Assembly: GCA_022770425.1 (NCBI GenBank)
Contig: JALEHY010000037.1
Location: 1-48,074, forward strand
Length of the DNA stretch: 48,074 bases
DNA from: Parvimonas sp.
Lineage (GTDB): Bacteria; Bacillota; Clostridia; Tissierellales; Peptoniphilaceae
Reading direction: 5' to 3'
Shown one piece after another: positions 44,850 to 48,074 of the stretch. Numbering within the stretch: position 1 is the first letter of the stretch; each line of letters starts with the position of its first letter. Both the position numbers and the translations under genes were made by a program. A model generated the notes under the pieces. The model did not search any database. It was not told where the DNA came from and saw only the letters and a list, made by a program, of their open reading frames with translations.

Positions 44850-46238
44850 ATGAAATTATTGAAAATTTTATTTGCTTTAACATTAATTTTTGTTTTATCC
44901 TCTTGTTCATTATTCAAACAAAAACCGTTAAAGAATGCAACAGGAAACACTAAAGAAATGACAAAAGAAGAAATTCTATTATACGATAAAATGTATGAGG
45001 GTGTTACAATTAATGGAATTGACATAAAAGACCTATCTCGTGAAGATGTTTTAAAAAAAATACAAAATAATGTACAATTACCACAAAAAATAATGTTAAA
45101 AAGTGCAGACTATTCAAAAGATATTTCACTTTCTGAAATCGAATTAAATTTGGACTATGAACAAGCTGTTAAAGATGCTTTTAACATAGGAAGAGTGGGA
45201 TCTGATGATGATAGAATTGCATTATTACAAATTCTTGTTAAAACTCCTAAGAATATTTCTATAAAATCTAAATTTAACAGTGAAAAACTATCTAAAGTAA
45301 TTGATGAAATATCGAAAGATTTGGATGTTGTACAAATTGATGATAAAATAGAATTTTCAAGTGGGAAAGCTGTAGTTGTTGAAGGGACTGATGGAAAGGC
45401 TGTAGATAAGTATTTATTAGAAGGATTATTTTATAATTTTAATGAAAATTTATCAGCAGAAATTCCTATAAAAGTAATTGAGCATAAAAAAATAGATAAA
45501 AGTTTAGTTTCCGCAATAAAAGGAGTTATAGGGGAATCTACTACCTATTTTGATGCTTATGATACAAATAGAAATACAAATATTGCTATTGCGGCAAAAA
45601 CTGTCAGTGATATTGTAATAATGCCTGGTGAAATTTTTTCTTTTTCTGATATTTTAGCTGATGTTACTACTGAAAAAGGATATAAACCTGCAGGAACATT
45701 TTTAGAAGATAAGGTTGTTAATTCTATTGGAGGAGGCATTTGCCAAGTTAGTTCAACATTATATCAAGCTGCTGTTAAATCAGATTTAAAAATTATTGAG
45801 AGAAATCAACACTCTCAAAGAGTCGCTTACTGTACTATCGGATTAGATGCAATGTATTACAGTGGTTCCAGTGATCTAAAATTACAAAATACTTTTAATT
45901 TTCCAATAGCTATAACCTCTATTGTTTCTAATAATAATATTACTTTTAGAATATTAGGAGATACAGATAAAAAGAATTATAATATTGATATATTTACTGA
46001 TGGTGTTATAACTATTCCTATGCCGATTGAAAAAATTAAAGATGACAATCTTGAAGAAGGAAAGGTCGAAATTGTTCAAAAAGGATATCCTGGATATAGA
46101 GGTTCATCATACTTTAAAAGAGATGGAGAAGATGCTAAATTGTTGAATTCCGATAGTTACAATCCCAAAAAACAAATTATTAAAGTGGGAACTAAAAAAA
46201 AGGAAGACAAACCTGAAAAAGATAAGGATAAAAAATAA
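44850..46238 (+). CDS. VanW-domain lipoprotein with peptidoglycan-binding-like region
   Basis: Predicted surface lipoprotein: positively charged start, hydrophobic stretch and lipobox LSSC with Cys-19 as the lipidation site. The 462-aa protein then has a region resembling the peptidoglycan-binding domain often found before VanW (about 48-205, YEGVTINGIDIKDLSREDV), a VanW domain (about 225-360, with MPGEIFSFSDILADVTTEKG and GGGICQVSSTLYQAA) and a G5-like strand region (about 395-450). It ends in a Lys/Asp-rich tail. VanW has no proven enzymatic role. It probably sits on the outer face of the membrane in contact with the wall. AAGGAG supports the ATG. Confidence 0.9.
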   Translation: MKLLKILFALTLIFVLSSCSLFKQKPLKNATGNTKEMTKEEILLYDKMYEGVTINGIDIKDLSREDVLKKIQNNVQLPQKIMLKSADYSKDISLSEIELNLDYEQAVKDAFNIGRVGSDDDRIALLQILVKTPKNISIKSKFNSEKLSKVIDEISKDLDVVQIDDKIEFSSGKAVVVEGTDGKAVDKYLLEGLFYNFNENLSAEIPIKVIEHKKIDKSLVSAIKGVIGESTTYFDAYDTNRNTNIAIAAKTVSDIVIMPGEIFSFSDILADVTTEKGYKPAGTFLEDKVVNSIGGGICQVSSTLYQAAVKSDLKIIERNQHSQRVAYCTIGLDAMYYSGSSDLKLQNTFNFPIAITSIVSNNNITFRILGDTDKKNYNIDIFTDGVITIPMPIEKIKDDNLEEGKVEIVQKGYPGYRGSSYFKRDGEDAKLLNSDSYNPKKQIIKVGTKKKEDKPEKDKDKK

Positions 46239-46301
46239 TATATTTATCATATAATTATAATATGCTTTTAACTTTAAGATGTAAATAATCGGGTAAATGT
46301 G

Positions 46302-46330
46302 TAGATTTTTACCTAATAATATGATATAAT
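46302..46330 (+). promoter_or_regulatory. Promoter for efp
   Basis: TATAAT (46325-46330) with an extended -10 (TGA at 46322-46324). A weak -35, TAGATT (46302-46307), lies 17 bases upstream. It is in the 126-base gap between the VanW gene and efp, about 35 bases before the efp start. I see no clear terminator for the VanW gene in the same gap. Confidence 0.65.
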
Positions 46331-46364
46331 TACCTGTAATGATTTATAAATTAGGAGGATTTTA

Positions 46365-46922
46365 ATGATATCAGCTGGAGATTTTAGAAAAGGTACTACA
46401 TTTGAAATGGATGGAGATGTTTATCAAATTATTGATTTCCAACATGTTAAACCTGGAAAGGGAGCCGCTTTTGTAAGAACAAAAATAAAATCTGTAAAAA
46501 ATGGTGGTTCAAGAGAAATGACTTTTAATCCAAATGATAAATATGAAATTGCTAAAATAGAAACAAAAGAAATGCAATATTTATATTCTGATGGAGAGTT
46601 ATACTATTTTATGGATACAGAAACTTATGAACAACTTCCTTTAAATTTTGATGTTGTTGAAGATGCACTTTTGTATTTAAGAGAAAACGATAATGCAATT
46701 ATAAGATTTCATGATGGAAAAGCATTCCAAGTCAATGCTCCAAATTTCGTAGAATTAGAAGTTGTTGAAACAGAACCTGGAGTTAAAGGTGATTCCGCAA
46801 CCGGAGCAAACAAACCCGCAAAAGTTGAAACGGGGGCAATAGTTACAGTTCCGTTATTTATTAATAATGGTGATAAGATTAAAATTGATACAAGAACTAA
46901 TGAATATTTATCAAGAGTTTAG
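46365..46922 (+). CDS. efp: Elongation factor P
   Basis: Relieves ribosome stalling at polyproline stretches. The 185-aa protein has the KOW-like N-terminal domain with Lys-32 at the loop tip (HVKPGKGAAFVRTK), the central OB domain (MQYLYSDGELYYFMDTETYEQ) and the C-terminal OB domain with GDSATGANKPAKVETGA. Lys-32 is the residue modified in other bacteria; the neighbours give no hint of which modification occurs here. TAGGAGG supports the start. It is a single-gene unit between its own promoter and a strong terminator. Confidence 0.98.
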   Translation: MISAGDFRKGTTFEMDGDVYQIIDFQHVKPGKGAAFVRTKIKSVKNGGSREMTFNPNDKYEIAKIETKEMQYLYSDGELYYFMDTETYEQLPLNFDVVEDALLYLRENDNAIIRFHDGKAFQVNAPNFVELEVVETEPGVKGDSATGANKPAKVETGAIVTVPLFINNGDKIKIDTRTNEYLSRV

Positions 46923-46938
46923 TTTTAATGTCAAAAAG

Positions 46939-46969
46939 AAAAATGGTTGTAGTTTTACAACCATTTTTT
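46939..46969. terminator. Bidirectional terminator between efp and the recombinase gene
   Basis: A 13-bp perfect stem, AAAAATGGTTGTA (46939-46951) with TACAACCATTTTT (46956-46968), loop GTTT, with T-runs on both strands. It serves efp on the plus strand and the convergent recombinase gene, whose stop codon overlaps its right end. Confidence 0.93.
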
Positions 46970-47939
46970 AAATTTTTAATTTTGATATTGGATTTTTTGA
47001 TATTCCACTTCTTATATCATCATCATCTAAGTGAGTATATATTTGAGTTGTTGCAACACTTGTATGTCCCAATATACTCTGTATAGTTCTTATATCAACA
47101 TCTCCATATTTATACATTAAAGTTGCAGCTGTATGTCTTAATTTATGTGGTGTATACAATAACGGGTCTAATCCCGCCAATAAAATGTATTTTTTTAATC
47201 GAAGTTGAATAGTTCTGTTTGAAATTCTCTTTTTTTGAGAGCTTATAAATAATGCATCAGTTAATGGAGTGATAGGGCGTATTTCTAAATATTTATTGAT
47301 TGAATAAATGCAATTTTCATTTAAAAATACAATCCTTTCCTTATTACCTTTACCAATAACACTTAATTTTTCTCCTTTTATTGAAGAAATATTTATTCCT
47401 GTAAGTTCTGAAATTCTTAGTCCACAAGTCAAAAAAATTAACATTATACATAAATCTCTTGCTCTATTTATATCATTTTTTTCTTCTTTAATAGCATTAA
47501 TCAACTTCTCTGATTCATTTAATGTTAAATACACCGGATTTCTTTTTTGTAGTTTTGGCAACTCCAATTTTTCACTCGGATCTTTGTCAATAATTTCAAC
47601 AATATTACATAAGTACTTATAAAATGATTTTATAGAGGAAATTTTCCTTGCCTTAGTTTTAGTTGAATCATTATAATAACTGTCACAAAAAGAAATGTAA
47701 GCATGTAAATCGGTTATATCAATATCAGCAAGTTCTTTTTTTGATATATTCACAATGGAAATACTATTGATATCTGAATTTAAATTAAAGCCGAATAATT
47801 TTTTTCTCATAATAATAAATTTTAAAAAACGATTCAAATCATAATAATATTCCTTTACGGTTAATTTAGACCTACCTTTTATTGTCAACATATAATTTAA
47901 ATAGTCTTCAAGAATAGTAGGGCAGGTTTCAAAATTCAT
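46968..47939 (-). CDS. XerC/XerD-type tyrosine recombinase
   Basis: Site-specific recombinase, 323 aa, probably resolving chromosome dimers at a dif site; the choice between XerC and XerD cannot be made here. The N-terminal SAM-like core-binding domain (about 1-115) is longer than usual by a segment near residues 45-75. The catalytic domain (about 135-323) has the full set: R175 (CGLRISEL), Lys-197/200 (GKGNKERI), H265 and R268 (HKLRH), H292 (GHTSVATTQ) and Y301. An AAAGGAG site precedes the ATG on the minus strand. No integrase-associated genes, attachment repeats or cargo are seen, so a mobile-element origin is not supported. Confidence 0.9.
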   Translation of the reverse strand: MNFETCPTILEDYLNYMLTIKGRSKLTVKEYYYDLNRFLKFIIMRKKLFGFNLNSDINSISIVNISKKELADIDITDLHAYISFCDSYYNDSTKTKARKISSIKSFYKYLCNIVEIIDKDPSEKLELPKLQKRNPVYLTLNESEKLINAIKEEKNDINRARDLCIMLIFLTCGLRISELTGINISSIKGEKLSVIGKGNKERIVFLNENCIYSINKYLEIRPITPLTDALFISSQKKRISNRTIQLRLKKYILLAGLDPLLYTPHKLRHTAATLMYKYGDVDIRTIQSILGHTSVATTQIYTHLDDDDIRSGISKNPISKLKI

Positions 47940-47984
47940 AATAATATCTCCTTTACTAAATAGCTATAATATCAGTACCAGTAT

Positions 47985-48013
47985 ATGATACATCATTTTA
48001 AAAATATAGTCAA
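47985..48013 (-). promoter_or_regulatory. Promoter for the tyrosine recombinase gene
   Basis: On the minus strand: TTGACT (48013-48008), 17-base spacer, TATCAT (47990-47985), about 45 bases before the start codon. The -35 matches the consensus at five of six positions. Confidence 0.65.
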
Positions 48014-48074
48014 ATTTTAAAAATAAAGCAACTTAATAATTTTTTAAGTTAAAATAAAATAGCAAAGAAAATAA

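Noticed and set aside
46968..48074. Integrated mobile element marked by the tyrosine recombinase
   Set aside because: No attachment repeats, tRNA target, cargo or compositional shift; protein length and motifs fit a housekeeping Xer protein.

Overview
The window is a 48 kb piece of a very AT-rich bacterial chromosome. It is almost wholly coding, with short intergenic gaps, AGGAGG-type ribosome sites and frequent UUG starts. HPr kinase, RapZ/YvcK, TrmK, MutS2, ZapA, a dnaG-rpoD pair and a SelA/SelB/SelD system point to a low-GC Gram-positive anaerobe. My guess is the Tissierellia/Peptoniphilaceae (Parvimonas-like). This rests on gene content and base composition, not on a database match. No phage, IS element, CRISPR array, tRNA or rRNA gene was seen.

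Layout. (1) 1-7127: 3' part of an Xaa-Pro aminopeptidase gene, uvrC, hprK, murB, rapZ and yvcK, ending in an AT-rich terminator. (2) 7192-22102: a promoter and an 18-bp palindrome lead into a ComEA-like gene, selD, selA, selB, an orphan response regulator with a degenerate phosphorylation site, pheS, pheT, a ZapA-like gene, mutS2, argS and a TPR gene. selD is itself a selenoprotein gene: it is read through an in-frame UGA at 7912-7914, followed by a candidate bacterial SECIS hairpin. (3) rodA is on the minus strand (22128-23228) and meets the TPR gene at a perfect 26-bp palindromic terminator. (4) 23338-33100: a strong promoter drives rsmD, coaD, a coiled-coil gene, phoH, ybeY, dgkA, cdd, era, recO, dnaG, rpoD, trmK and a Nif3-like gene. 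(5) 33106-33434: the RNase P RNA gene with its own terminator. (6) 33520-44119: rnr, smpB, miaB, mutS, mutL, miaA and a PLP-dependent lyase-like gene. (7) 44125-46238: a promoter, nth and a VanW-domain lipoprotein gene. (8) efp with its own promoter, then a bidirectional terminator and a convergent XerC/D-type recombinase gene.

How the genes work together. Most are housekeeping: DNA repair (uvrC, mutS, mutL, mutS2, nth, recO), envelope synthesis (murB, rodA, rapZ/yvcK, dgkA), translation and RNA maturation (pheST, argS, efp, smpB, rnr, miaA, miaB, rsmD, trmK, ybeY, era, rnpB) and replication/transcription (dnaG, rpoD). The selDAB block supplies selenophosphate, Sec-tRNA and the Sec elongation factor. 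The tRNA-Sec gene (selC) is not in the window.

Most worth a second look: a MutL that keeps its ATPase and a clamp-binding-like motif but has lost the C-terminal endonuclease residues usual in Gram-positive bacteria; a response regulator lacking the acidic pair and the conserved lysine and having no kinase partner; the UGA-containing selD, whose N-terminus a standard gene caller would lose; and the palindrome in the leader of the comEA-sel unit. I found no clearly new multi-gene system; the window is mainly a conserved chromosomal backbone with these local oddities.
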